The notes below the pieces were generated by a model. That model worked only from the letters and a program-made list of their open reading frames with translations, made no database searches and was not told the DNA's origin. Of a stretch of DNA of 64,000 nucleotides, positions 42,882 through 51,078 are shown piece after piece (position 1 is the first letter of the stretch; the number at the start of each line of letters is the position of its first letter). The DNA is from G965207335 sp965207335. GTDB lineage: Bacteria; Pseudomonadota; Gammaproteobacteria; PS1; Pseudothioglobaceae. A program made the translations under genes and the position numbers. The DNA is taken from the NCBI GenBank assembly GCA_965207335.1, contig OZ242267.1, forward strand, positions 186,001 through 250,000, written 5' to 3'.

Positions 42882-42910
42882 ATGATACTATTATAATTGT
42901 TAAAAGTAAA
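42882..42910 (-). promoter_or_regulatory. Candidate promoter, array unit 4 (17-bp spacer)
   Basis: TTTACT, 17 bp, TATCAT on the minus strand, with an overlapping TATAAT at 42890-42895. Confidence 0.5.
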
Positions 42911-42968
42911 CTAATTTTACATTATGCAATATAAAGTATTAGTAGTTACATATTGTTGTTTTGTGTGT

Positions 42969-44300
42969 TTAACGCATAGTAGTCAATTCTTCAGCACTGC
43001 TAGGGTGAATTGCTACTGTATTATCAAATTGTGTTTTAGTAGCACCCATTTTAATAGCAACGGCAAAGCCTTGTAGCATTTCATCTGCACCATGTCCTAT
43101 TATGTGACAGCCAATTATTAACTCATCTTTGTTTATGCATATTAATTTTATAGCAGTAGTAGTTTTATGCTTAATAATAGCATCAGACATAGGTGTAAAA
43201 CTTGAAGTATAAACCTTGACATTGCTAAATTTCTTTCTTGCCTGTGCTTCTGTTAGTCCAATAGTGCCAATAGGGGGGTGTGAAAATATTACTGTAGGAA
43301 TGTTGTTATAATCAAGTTTACTGTTTGTTTTATTATTAAATAATCTATCTGCTAACTTCCTACCTGATGCTATTGCAACTGGTGTTAGTGGTATTCTTCC
43401 TGTAACATCACCTAGTGCATAAATATTTTTAATATTAGTTTCTTGATAATCATTAACATTTATAAAACCTTTTTTATCTGTATAAACTCCAGCTTTTGCT
43501 AATTTTAAATTTTTAGTTTTTGGTGCTCTACCTACTGCTAAAATTACTTTATCAAAACCATTAAATTTACCTTTATTAGTATTAATAGTTAAGTTTTTAC
43601 TAATGCTATTTATTGTTATATTAGTGTTAATCTTGATATTATGCTTAGTCATGTTCTTACTAAGTGTGGTTGTTAGTATTTCATCAAAGCCATATAAAAT
43701 GCTATCTCTTGCTTCAAATAAAGACACTTTACTACCCATAGAATTTAAAACTCCTGCTAATTCAATACCTATATAGCCTGCACCTATTATTGCTGTTTTT
43801 TTAGGTAATTCTTTTAATTTAAAAAAACCATTAGAGGTTATACAGTATTCAACACCTTTTATATTGGGTTTTATTGGCTCGCCACCTGGTGATATAACAA
43901 TAGTATCAGCGCTATAAATATTGTTATTAACAGTAACAGTGTTTTTGTCAATAAAACTGGCAAAACCAGTGATATAATGTATTTTTAAATCTTTTAAATG
44001 CCCGTAATACCAAGTATTAATATCTGCTATATAGTTATTTACATTTGTTGTTAATTTATCCCAGTTTAGCCCATTATTACTAGTATCAAATCCAAATCCA
44101 GAAGCATTATTAATAGTATTAGCTGTATTAGCTGCAAACCACATTAATTTTTTAGGAACACAACCAACATTAACACAGGTCCCGCCTATTTTTTCAGCTT
44201 CAATTATTGCACATTTTTTGCCATATTCTGATGCTCTTTCTACAACGGATAGTCCACCACTACCAGCACCAATAGCTAGGATGTCAAAATGATTATTCAT
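42969..44300 (-). CDS. gor: Glutathione-disulfide reductase (pyridine nucleotide-disulfide oxidoreductase)
   Basis: FAD- and NADPH-dependent reductase that keeps glutathione reduced. The 443-aa protein has the FAD motif GAGSGG (11-16), the redox-active pair in GGTCVNVGCVPKK (Cys42 and Cys47), the NADPH-binding GAGYIGIELAG near residue 172, GDVTGRIPLTPVAI near 297, and the C-terminal HPSSAEELTTMR with the catalytic His. The spacing matches glutathione reductase better than dihydrolipoamide dehydrogenase. It lies directly upstream of the precursor array in the same direction. Confidence 0.9.
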   Translation of the reverse strand: MNNHFDILAIGAGSGGLSVVERASEYGKKCAIIEAEKIGGTCVNVGCVPKKLMWFAANTANTINNASGFGFDTSNNGLNWDKLTTNVNNYIADINTWYYGHLKDLKIHYITGFASFIDKNTVTVNNNIYSADTIVISPGGEPIKPNIKGVEYCITSNGFFKLKELPKKTAIIGAGYIGIELAGVLNSMGSKVSLFEARDSILYGFDEILTTTLSKNMTKHNIKINTNITINSISKNLTINTNKGKFNGFDKVILAVGRAPKTKNLKLAKAGVYTDKKGFINVNDYQETNIKNIYALGDVTGRIPLTPVAIASGRKLADRLFNNKTNSKLDYNNIPTVIFSHPPIGTIGLTEAQARKKFSNVKVYTSSFTPMSDAIIKHKTTTAIKLICINKDELIIGCHIIGHGADEMLQGFAVAIKMGATKTQFDNTVAIHPSSAEELTTMR

Positions 44301-44320
44301 ATATTTTTAAGTTAAATATT

Positions 44321-45196
44321 TTATTGTTTTAAATGTTTACGAATAAATTTAGCTGTTCTAACTATTGCATCTTTAGTTGCTAAATCATCTGCGAAAGTTC
44401 TAACATTAAGAGGTCTAAAATCAAAGCCTCTACCTACACCAGGGTAAATAATTAGTTGCGGTTTTTTGCCTTTTTCTTGTAAACTACTAATACCAGACAT
44501 AATACTTCTAGCCCTTTGATACTGTTCATGCTCGCCAAAAAATACTAATACTGGCACTGTCAAATCATCAACCTCTGGTGCATATTGATAAATTTGCATA
44601 GGCTCTGGTTTATTAGGATCTTGCCAATGTGGATAGCTAGATACATAACACGCTACTTTATTTTGTCTTTTATGAGTAGTTAGTGCTTTTAAGGTATAGT
44701 AGCCACCTCTGGTATGTGAGACTGTGCAAATTTTGTCGCCAATAATATCATCTCTTGCTAGTAAAGTATCAATAGCTCTTGCAGTATCTAACTCTAAATT
44801 ATAATCGTGTTTTATAGGTAGGTTTGCAATAAAATGGCTATTGTATAAATCAGGTGCTAACACCACAAACCCTCTGGCAGCTAATCTTTTTGCCATAGGT
44901 AAAACTAATTCATCTAAACCTCGTCTGCCATGTTGAAATAATACTGGATAAAATTTACCCTTAGTTTTAGGTCTTAGTACAATAGCGGTAATATCTTCAC
45001 CATTACTTTTATAAGTTATTGACTTGGTTATTACTTGGTAATTATTAGGAGTAGCTAATATACCGTTTTCTAGCCATTTATAATCAAGCCATAATTTTTC
45101 TTTATCTTGCGGGTACTCTGTTGTCACCCATGGCTGATGATATGCAAATATACTATACGAAAAAAATATTAATAATACACATAAAAATTTAGTCAT
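44321..45196 (-). CDS. Exported dienelactone-hydrolase-like alpha/beta hydrolase
   Basis: About 291 aa. I chose ATG 45196 because it gives a clean signal peptide (MTKFLCVLLIFFSYSIFA); a longer frame from 45229 adds 11 hydrophobic residues. The mature part is an alpha/beta hydrolase of the dienelactone hydrolase type: YPVLFQHGRRGLDE (oxyanion region), FVVLAPDLY, ARAIDTLLAR, VLVFFGEHEQY (Asp/Glu position) and a C-terminal catalytic His candidate in GVGRGFDFRP. At the nucleophile elbow, where GxSxG or GxCxG is expected, it reads SHTRGG, so the usual Ser/Cys is replaced by Thr. Substrate unknown. It is 20 bp upstream of gor. Confidence 0.75.
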   Translation of the reverse strand: MTKFLCVLLIFFSYSIFAYHQPWVTTEYPQDKEKLWLDYKWLENGILATPNNYQVITKSITYKSNGEDITAIVLRPKTKGKFYPVLFQHGRRGLDELVLPMAKRLAARGFVVLAPDLYNSHFIANLPIKHDYNLELDTARAIDTLLARDDIIGDKICTVSHTRGGYYTLKALTTHKRQNKVACYVSSYPHWQDPNKPEPMQIYQYAPEVDDLTVPVLVFFGEHEQYQRARSIMSGISSLQEKGKKPQLIIYPGVGRGFDFRPLNVRTFADDLATKDAIVRTAKFIRKHLKQ

Positions 45197-45466
45197 TGTA
45201 TTAAAAAAAGTAATTAAAAATAATTGCATAAGAATAAAAGTTTTTGTATAAAGACTATGTATTAAATAGATAAGATTTTATAATTATTCAAACCTCTAAT
45301 CTAATTAATACAACAATCTTGTAATTTTTAAAATTGTAACTAAGAAATTTAATGCAGTAGTTTTAATTAATAATATTTTGCCTAGGTATTTTAGATTATC
45401 TTTGTTTGATTTTAATTAATTTTTTATTATATATAAGTAATAATAGACTGTATTTAAAAACTATTT
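45197..45466. other. Intergenic gap between sdhB and the hydrolase gene
   Basis: 270 bp of very AT-rich DNA with no ORF, repeat element or clear terminator hairpin. It must contain the promoter for the hydrolase-gor operon and the end of the sdh transcript. Confidence 0.4.
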
Positions 45467-46198
45467 TTAGCCTCTAAGAATAACCCTATTCATTTCTTTG
45501 ATATTGCTTATAGATATGCTTTTAGGACATACTGCTTCACAGTATCTATGGTTACTACACACTCCAAAACCTTTTGTCATCATAGTATTTAACATGCTTT
45601 TAGCTCTTATTTTGCTTTCTACTTTTCCCTGAGGTAGTTTGTGTAAGTGAGTTATTTTTGCTGATACAAATAAAGATGCTGAAGAATTAGGACAAACAGC
45701 AACACAAGCACCACAGCCAATACAAGTTGCAGAATTAAAAGCTTCATCGGCATTTTGTTTATTTACTAGTTCGGCATTAGCATCAGGTGCAGAGCCAGTA
45801 TGTACAGATACAAAGCCACCTGATTGGATAATGCTATCAAACTCGCTTCTATCAACAATTAAGTCTTTTACAATAGGAAATGCTTTGGCACGAAAAGGCT
45901 CAATCCATAATTCTTTTTGTCCACTATATTCACGCATATATAATTGGCAGGTTGTAGTTCTTATTTTCTCACCGTGTGGGTAGCCATTTATTACCAAAGA
46001 ACAAGAACCACAAATACCCTCACGACAGTCATGGTCAAATGCTACGCAATCTTTATTTTCCGCTATTAATTTTTCATTAAGAGCATCAAGCATTTCTAAG
46101 AATGAAGTATCTTCACTTATATTTTTTATATCATAAGTTGTAAAGCTACCTTCGCTAGCAGTATTTTTTTGTCGCCAAATATGTAATATAAAGTCCAT
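45467..46198 (-). CDS. sdhB: Succinate dehydrogenase/fumarate reductase iron-sulfur subunit
   Basis: A 243-aa electron-transfer subunit. The [2Fe-2S] ligands are in DCREGICGSCSLVING (Cys58, Cys63, Cys66) plus the later Cys in TTCQLYMRE. The [4Fe-4S] and [3Fe-4S] ligands are in CIGCGACVAVCPN (near residue 161) and CEAVCPKSISI (near 220). The sequence style (HDCREGICGSC, HKLPQGKVES) fits the B-type, single-cytochrome enzymes. It overlaps the sdhA stop by one base. Confidence 0.95.
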   Translation of the reverse strand: MDFILHIWRQKNTASEGSFTTYDIKNISEDTSFLEMLDALNEKLIAENKDCVAFDHDCREGICGSCSLVINGYPHGEKIRTTTCQLYMREYSGQKELWIEPFRAKAFPIVKDLIVDRSEFDSIIQSGGFVSVHTGSAPDANAELVNKQNADEAFNSATCIGCGACVAVCPNSSASLFVSAKITHLHKLPQGKVESKIRAKSMLNTMMTKGFGVCSNHRYCEAVCPKSISISNIKEMNRVILRG

Positions 46199-48138
46199 TA
46201 TTTATAGTTTCTAATACTAGGTTGAATAAATTCAAAATTTAATAATTCTTTGTGCAGAACACTATCATTATTATCTTGATACTCCCAAGCACCAACAAAA
46301 GAGAAGTTTCTATCATCACGATTAGCTTCACCCTCATCGCTTAAATGTTCAACTCTTGCATGACATCCGCAAGATTCTTCACGCATTAAGGCATCTTTAC
46401 ACATTAATTTACCCAATTCTATAAAGTCAGCAACTCTACCTGCTTTTTCTATAGTTTGGTTTAATTTATCACTTGTGCCTGTTACTTTAATTTCATCCCA
46501 AAATTGCACTAATAATTCATCAATTTCTGTTATTGCTTTTGTTAAAATTTTACCTTCTCTTGACATTCCACAAGATTCCCAAAGTATTTTGCCTAATTTT
46601 TGGTGGAAGTAATCAGGAGAATGTTTTCTATGAGGGGCATTTTGTAATTTATGTAATCTTTCTTTTACTCTGTCAATAGCATCTTTTACTTCTGTGGAAT
46701 TATCGTCTATATTTTTTAAATTACTTCTGGCTAAATAACTAGCTACGGTTTGTGGTAGGACAAAATAACCATCTGCTAAGCCTTGCATTAAGGCGGAAGC
46801 ACCTAATCTATTAGCACCGTGGTCAGAAAAATTTACTTCACCACCTGCAAATAAGCCATCAACACTAGTCATTAGGTTATAATCTACCCATAAACCTCCC
46901 ATAGTGTAATGCACTGCTGGGTATATTTTCATAGGCGTATTGTATGGGTCGTCATTGGTAATTCTTTTATACATTTCAAATAAATTACCGTATTTTTCAC
47001 TTATTGCACTTTTGCCTAATTTATTAATAACATCTTTAAAGTCTAGATATACTCCTCGTCTTGTGCCATGAATTTCAAATCCTACACCTCTATCTTCATC
47101 ACAAATATGTTTTACTGCTCTTGAGGCAATATCTCTTGGAACTAAATTAGCAAATGCAGGGTACATTCTTTCTAAAAAGTAATCTCTATCGTCATTAGGA
47201 ATATCATTAGGATTTTTATCGCAATCAGCGGCATTCTTTGGTGCCCATATTCTTCCATCATTTCTTAGGGATTCGCTCATTAAAGTAAGTTTTGATTGGG
47301 ACTCGCCACTTTGAGGAATGCAAGTAGGATGAATTTGAATAAAACTAGGATTAGCAAAATATGCTCCGTGTTTATGTACTCGCCATGAAGCAGAAGTATT
47401 ACATCCCTTAGCATTAGTTGATAAGTAAAAAGCGTTTCCATAACCACCTGTGCATAAAACTACACAATCAGCAATATAAGGGGTAATTTCTCCATTTACT
47501 AAGTTACGAACAACAATACCTCTGGCATGACCGTCAACTTTTATTAATTCTAACATCTCAGACCTAGAATAGTGCTTGACATTTCCTGCTGCTATTTGTT
47601 GACTCATAGCTTGATAAGCACCTAGTAATAGTTGCTGTCCTGTTTGTCCTCTGGCATAAAATGTGCGTGAAACTTGTGCTCCGCCAAAAGAGCGATTTGA
47701 TAAATATCCGCTGTATTCTCTGGCAAAAGGCACACCTTGTGCTACTGCTTGGTCAATAATATTAACGCTTAATTCTGCTAGACGATATACATTTGATTCC
47801 CTGGCGCGAAAGTCTCCGCCTTTTATAGTGTCATAAAATAACCTCCATATACTATCGCCGTCATTTTGATAATTTTTAGCGGCATTAATACCGCCTTGAG
47901 CTGCTATAGAATGGGCTCTTCTGGGGCTGTCTTGAAAACAAAACGATTTAACATTATAACCAGCTTGACCTAGTGTAGCAGATAAAGATGCACCAGCTAA
48001 ACCTGTACCTACAACTATAACTTTGTAATTATTGCGATTTTGCGGAGCAACTAAACTTAAATCAAATAAATGTTTTTTCCATCTATCTGCTAAATTACCA
48101 GTAGGCTCTAAGTTCTTATTGTTTTCAAAAATATTCAT
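46198..48138 (-). CDS. sdhA: Succinate dehydrogenase/fumarate reductase flavoprotein subunit (B-type)
   Basis: A 646-aa catalytic subunit that binds FAD covalently and oxidises succinate (or reduces fumarate). FAD-binding VVGTGLAGASLSATLGQAG (near residue 43), the flavin-histidine region AHSIAAQGGINAAKNYQNDG, HPTCIPQSGESQSKLTLMSE, RLGASALMQGLADG near the C-terminal half. The sequence resembles Bacteroidetes/Chlamydia-type SdhA with long insertions rather than the ~588-aa gammaproteobacterial form. The operon order is sdhC-sdhA-sdhB with no sdhD. Confidence 0.94.
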   Translation of the reverse strand: MNIFENNKNLEPTGNLADRWKKHLFDLSLVAPQNRNNYKVIVVGTGLAGASLSATLGQAGYNVKSFCFQDSPRRAHSIAAQGGINAAKNYQNDGDSIWRLFYDTIKGGDFRARESNVYRLAELSVNIIDQAVAQGVPFAREYSGYLSNRSFGGAQVSRTFYARGQTGQQLLLGAYQAMSQQIAAGNVKHYSRSEMLELIKVDGHARGIVVRNLVNGEITPYIADCVVLCTGGYGNAFYLSTNAKGCNTSASWRVHKHGAYFANPSFIQIHPTCIPQSGESQSKLTLMSESLRNDGRIWAPKNAADCDKNPNDIPNDDRDYFLERMYPAFANLVPRDIASRAVKHICDEDRGVGFEIHGTRRGVYLDFKDVINKLGKSAISEKYGNLFEMYKRITNDDPYNTPMKIYPAVHYTMGGLWVDYNLMTSVDGLFAGGEVNFSDHGANRLGASALMQGLADGYFVLPQTVASYLARSNLKNIDDNSTEVKDAIDRVKERLHKLQNAPHRKHSPDYFHQKLGKILWESCGMSREGKILTKAITEIDELLVQFWDEIKVTGTSDKLNQTIEKAGRVADFIELGKLMCKDALMREESCGCHARVEHLSDEGEANRDDRNFSFVGAWEYQDNNDSVLHKELLNFEFIQPSIRNYK

Positions 48139-48177
48139 ATAATAACAGCACCTATAAAAATATAAAATAATTTACCA

Positions 48178-48762
48178 TTAAAAAACATATACATTAATTG
48201 GAACGGATAAAAAGCCAATAATTAATATAAAAACTAATACATTACTAATAGCACTATACCATTTTTTTGTACCTAAAGTTTGTCCAAGATTGTTTAAAGA
48301 ATGTTGCAAGTGTGCACCAAGGGCAATAAAACCTAAAATATAAATAATCACATATAGTGGATTATTAAAAATTTCAGTAACTTCGCTGTATAAATCATTA
48401 GAATTTGTAAATTGCATTTGAGTGAAATGAAAAATTATAAAAAACGCCAGCAAAGCGGCACCGCTCCAAGCAATAAATCTAGGTATGCCTTTTGGGTAGG
48501 GTTTTTTGTATTTTGTAGTGCGTTTTGAGTTGCTGTCTAATTGTCTTGTAACGGCAATAAAGATATGGAGTAGAAAACTAATAATTAGTAAACTAATGAT
48601 AAACAATCTTAATAATGTAGCTTCGTTAAACCAAATGTAAAAACTATTAAAACTATCGCTACCTGCAAAAAAATTTAGGTTAAGTAGCATATGTAAAACT
48701 AGGTAAATTAACCAAAATGAACCTGCTACTACCATTATTATCTTTTTATTAAAATCACTCAT
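48178..48762 (-). CDS. sdhC: Succinate dehydrogenase cytochrome b558 subunit
   Basis: Membrane anchor that binds haem and quinone. I chose ATG 48762 (MSDFNKKIIMVVAGSFWL), just 2 bp beyond the stop of the upstream gene; the longer frame would overlap it. Five hydrophobic helices are visible, with histidines in LVLHMLLNL, FLLHIFIAV, IFHFTQM and GAHLQHSLNNLGQ, the haem-ligand set of B-type (b558) anchors. A single five-helix anchor instead of separate SdhC/SdhD confirms the B-type enzyme. Confidence 0.88.
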   Translation of the reverse strand: MSDFNKKIIMVVAGSFWLIYLVLHMLLNLNFFAGSDSFNSFYIWFNEATLLRLFIISLLIISFLLHIFIAVTRQLDSNSKRTTKYKKPYPKGIPRFIAWSGAALLAFFIIFHFTQMQFTNSNDLYSEVTEIFNNPLYVIIYILGFIALGAHLQHSLNNLGQTLGTKKWYSAISNVLVFILIIGFLSVPINVYVF

Positions 48763-48763
48763 A

Positions 48764-49252
48764 TTAAGATTCAGAACTCCAATGTACATCGTCAGCATCT
48801 TGCCTAGGAACTAGTCCATTATGTTTTATACTGCGAATACAACTGTTGTATCTTAGTATAGCGTCATCATTATCATCCGTGCTAATTTCTATGGCTTGTT
48901 TATAAAAACCCATTGCTAATTCAAATAAGTTATAAGCAAAAGATGCAGACATGCGTCCTCTCATTAAAGATAGTGCCTTTCTTTCGTGGTATATACCTGT
49001 GTAATATTTCTTGTGATACTCTGATTCTAATAATTGTATAGCATCTAAAATTTTGTTGTCATTTTTTTGTTTAGACAAATTATCACTAAGAGCCAATATA
49101 TAAACAACTATGGTTTCTTGATGGTTTTTATCAATGTTGAAAATATCCAAACAAATGCTAACTGCTAATTCTGGTTCTTGTAATAATCGGTATTGTTTTG
49201 CCTTATCTAGTGCAGAGCTAATAGTTTTTTTATTAATTAGAAAATATTCCAT
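48764..49252 (-). CDS. TPR-like protein upstream of the sdh operon
   Basis: A 162-aa, probably cytoplasmic, helical protein. Segments such as ALDKAKQYRLLQEPELAVSI, HERKALSLMRGRMSASFAYN and LFELAMGFYKQAIEISTDD look like degenerate TPR helix pairs. No signal peptide. It is the first gene of the sdh transcript (stop 2 bp before the sdhC start), so it could help assemble or regulate the enzyme, but that is inference. I do not recognise a named family. Confidence 0.6.
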   Translation of the reverse strand: MEYFLINKKTISSALDKAKQYRLLQEPELAVSICLDIFNIDKNHQETIVVYILALSDNLSKQKNDNKILDAIQLLESEYHKKYYTGIYHERKALSLMRGRMSASFAYNLFELAMGFYKQAIEISTDDNDDAILRYNSCIRSIKHNGLVPRQDADDVHWSSES

Positions 49253-49307
49253 GAAAATGTATTTTATAGCATTATTTTTACATAGTTTAATTATTTTTAA
49301 TTTATTG

Positions 49308-49469
49308 GAGACCTTTGCATAATATGAATAATCATCAAAAAACCACTTTTCACCAACTTAGCAATTTTTTAAACCCAGCCTTAGCCCTGCTAGGACAAAG
49401 TTTAATAAAATCACTAATTCGGCAAAAATTGAATTTTTTGCTAATTACCTCTATTTATGCAAAGGTCTC
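49308..49469. mobile_element. GAGACC-family MITE (162 bp)
   Basis: Termini GAGACCTTTGCATAATATG and TTTATGCAAAGGTCTC, flanked by perfect TATTG duplications (49303-49307 and 49470-49474). It lies between the divergent sdh operon and mraZ. A 60-aa ORF (49315-49497) is internal to the element. Confidence 0.9.
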
Positions 49470-49497
49470 TATTGATATTTTTAATAAAAAAACATAA

Positions 49498-49530
49498 TGG
49501 GTAAAAAATGGATAAAAAGATGATAAAAAG
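49498..49530 (+). promoter_or_regulatory. Possible MraZ operator boxes
   Basis: TGGGTAAAAAA, TGGATAAAAAGA, TGATAAAAAG: three similar units at 11- and 12-bp intervals, about 135 bp before mraZ. MraZ normally binds repeated TGGGN boxes upstream of its own gene. The second and third boxes are degenerate and the spacing is not exact. Confidence 0.3.
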
Positions 49531-49663
49531 TGCTTTTATTAGTTAAAATTATGTTATTATATTGTATTTAATAAGTACTATAAATTTAAGATTAAACGAT
49601 AAATAATATTAAAACAATTATTTACATTTATTTTAGAGTTTTTAAATTAATTTAGGATAGTTA

Positions 49664-50116
49664 ATGTTTAGAGGAGTTCATAAATCAACTATTGATGCAA
49701 AAGGAAGAATGAAAGTTCCAGTGCGTTTTTGTAGTCAAATAAATACTTTATGTAAAACTCCTACTATGCTAAGTTTACACCCAAACGATAATTGCTTACT
49801 ACTATGTGAAGAATCTGTCTGGCAATCATTAGTAGATAAAATAGATGGCTTACCATTATTTTATAATAAACATATTAATGATTTTAAAAGGAAAATAGTA
49901 GGACATGCCAGTAATTGTGAAATTGATAACAATAAAAGAATTTTAATACCTCAAATTTTAAGAGAAGCAGTTAATTTAAATAAAAAAATTATCTTTATAG
50001 GACAATTAAAGTACATAGAAATTTGGTCTGAGGAAATTTGGCAAGAAAATAATAGCGAGCTAAAATCATTTAAGAATGAAGAAAAACCAGAAGCATTAAT
50101 GAATTTATCAATATGA
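49664..50116 (+). CDS. mraZ: Transcriptional regulator MraZ
   Basis: A 150-aa DNA-binding protein with two AbrB-like halves, each carrying the conserved Asp-x-x-x-Arg element: STIDAKGRMKVPVRF (residues ~7-21) and CEIDNNKRILIPQILR (~85-100). It represses the division and cell-wall cluster by binding repeats upstream of itself. It overlaps rsmH by 4 bp, the conserved arrangement. Confidence 0.94.
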   Translation: MFRGVHKSTIDAKGRMKVPVRFCSQINTLCKTPTMLSLHPNDNCLLLCEESVWQSLVDKIDGLPLFYNKHINDFKRKIVGHASNCEIDNNKRILIPQILREAVNLNKKIIFIGQLKYIEIWSEEIWQENNSELKSFKNEEKPEALMNLSI

Positions 50117-51042
50117 CAAATATAGAATACCACCATAAACCTGTTATGTGTAAGCAAGTTATTAATAGTTTAAATATTACAGAAAACAGTAAAATAGTTG
50201 ATGCTACTTTTGGTAGGGGTGGACACAGTATTGAAATTTTATGTAAATTGAAAGAGCAGGGCAAAATAATAGCATTTGATAAAGATATTGAGGCAATAAA
50301 TTATGCTAAAGAAAATTACCACGATACAAGACTACAACTTATCCATAGCTCATTTATAAATATTGATACCGAACTTGATAAGAGACAACTAACTGGTAGT
50401 ATTGACGGTGTATTAATGGATTTAGGCGTATCATCACCACAATTAGATAATGCTTATCGTGGCTTTAGTTTTCAAAAAGATGGACCATTAGATATGCGTA
50501 TGGATACAACTAGAAAACAAACAGTAGCATCATATTTAGCAAGTGCCTCTAAAGATGAAATAGCCAATGTTTTATATACTTTTGGAGAAGAGAAAAAAAG
50601 TAGAGTAATAGCAAATGCAATTAAAAATGCACAAAAAATACAGCCAATTACTAGAACTACACAATTAGTTGATATTATTACTAGTATTATTTTTACTAAA
50701 AAGGGCAAAAAGCATCCTGCTACTAGGTCATTTCAAGCTTTGCGTATTTTTATTAACAACGAATTAGTAGAGTTAGAAATAATTTTAGGCAAACTAATTA
50801 AGTGTTTAAAAAAAGGCGGTAGAATTGTAATTATTAGCTTTCATTCTTTAGAGGATAGGATTGTAAAGAGGTTTATAAATAAATATTCTAAGCCATTACA
50901 ACTACCAAAAAACCTACCGATAATAAATGATAATAGCAATATATTATTAAAATCTATTGGTAGATATTTTCCATCAGAACAGGAAGTTATACATAATATC
51001 CGCGCTAGAAGTGCGGTTTTGAGAGTTGCACAAAAATTGTAG
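50113..51042 (+). CDS. rsmH: 16S rRNA (cytosine1402-N4)-methyltransferase RsmH
   Basis: A 309-aa SAM-dependent methyltransferase acting on C1402 of 16S rRNA. YHHKPVMCKQVINSL at the N-terminus, the SAM motif DATFGRGGHS (near residue 32), DGVLMDLGVSSPQLD (near 97), FSFQKDGPLDMRMD and RIVIISFHSLEDRIVKRF (near 237). It starts inside the end of mraZ. Confidence 0.96.
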   Translation: MTNIEYHHKPVMCKQVINSLNITENSKIVDATFGRGGHSIEILCKLKEQGKIIAFDKDIEAINYAKENYHDTRLQLIHSSFINIDTELDKRQLTGSIDGVLMDLGVSSPQLDNAYRGFSFQKDGPLDMRMDTTRKQTVASYLASASKDEIANVLYTFGEEKKSRVIANAIKNAQKIQPITRTTQLVDIITSIIFTKKGKKHPATRSFQALRIFINNELVELEIILGKLIKCLKKGGRIVIISFHSLEDRIVKRFINKYSKPLQLPKNLPIINDNSNILLKSIGRYFPSEQEVIHNIRARSAVLRVAQKL

Positions 51043-51078
51043 TTTTATTTATTTTTTTAATTATTTGGGGATATAATT

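Larger units (their letters stand above)
39205..42968 (-). repeat. Four-unit tandem array of two-gene NHLP precursor cassettes
   Basis: Four units with start-to-start spacings of 959, 968 and 967 bp. Each unit, on the minus strand, has a promoter, a 5'-leader hairpin, a 115-aa gene, a 99-aa gene, and an intrinsic terminator. Units are nearly identical even between genes. The array ends exactly at TGTTTAAC, next to the gor stop codon at 42969, and on the other side in AT-rich DNA after tRNA-Leu. Core-region differences pair units 1+2 against 3+4, while promoter and leader-peptide differences pair 1+3 against 2+4, a mosaic expected from block duplication and gene conversion. Confidence 0.92.

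Noticed and set aside
39205..42968. Reading the array as a CRISPR or as a simple structural tandem repeat
   Set aside because: Repeat units of ~960 bp with intact genes and expression signals are far too long for CRISPR, and there are no short spacers or cas genes.
39205..42968. Calling the precursors a specific class (lanthipeptide, proteusin, spliceotide)
   Set aside because: Class depends on the modifying enzymes, and none is in the window. Leader type alone is shared by several classes.
48763..48798. Longer sdhC start at 48798
   Set aside because: It would overlap the upstream gene by 35 bp; the ATG at 48762 follows directly after that gene's stop and gives the expected N-terminus.
49315..49497. 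60-aa ORF before mraZ
   Set aside because: It is the interior of the inverted-repeat element and has no ribosome-binding site.
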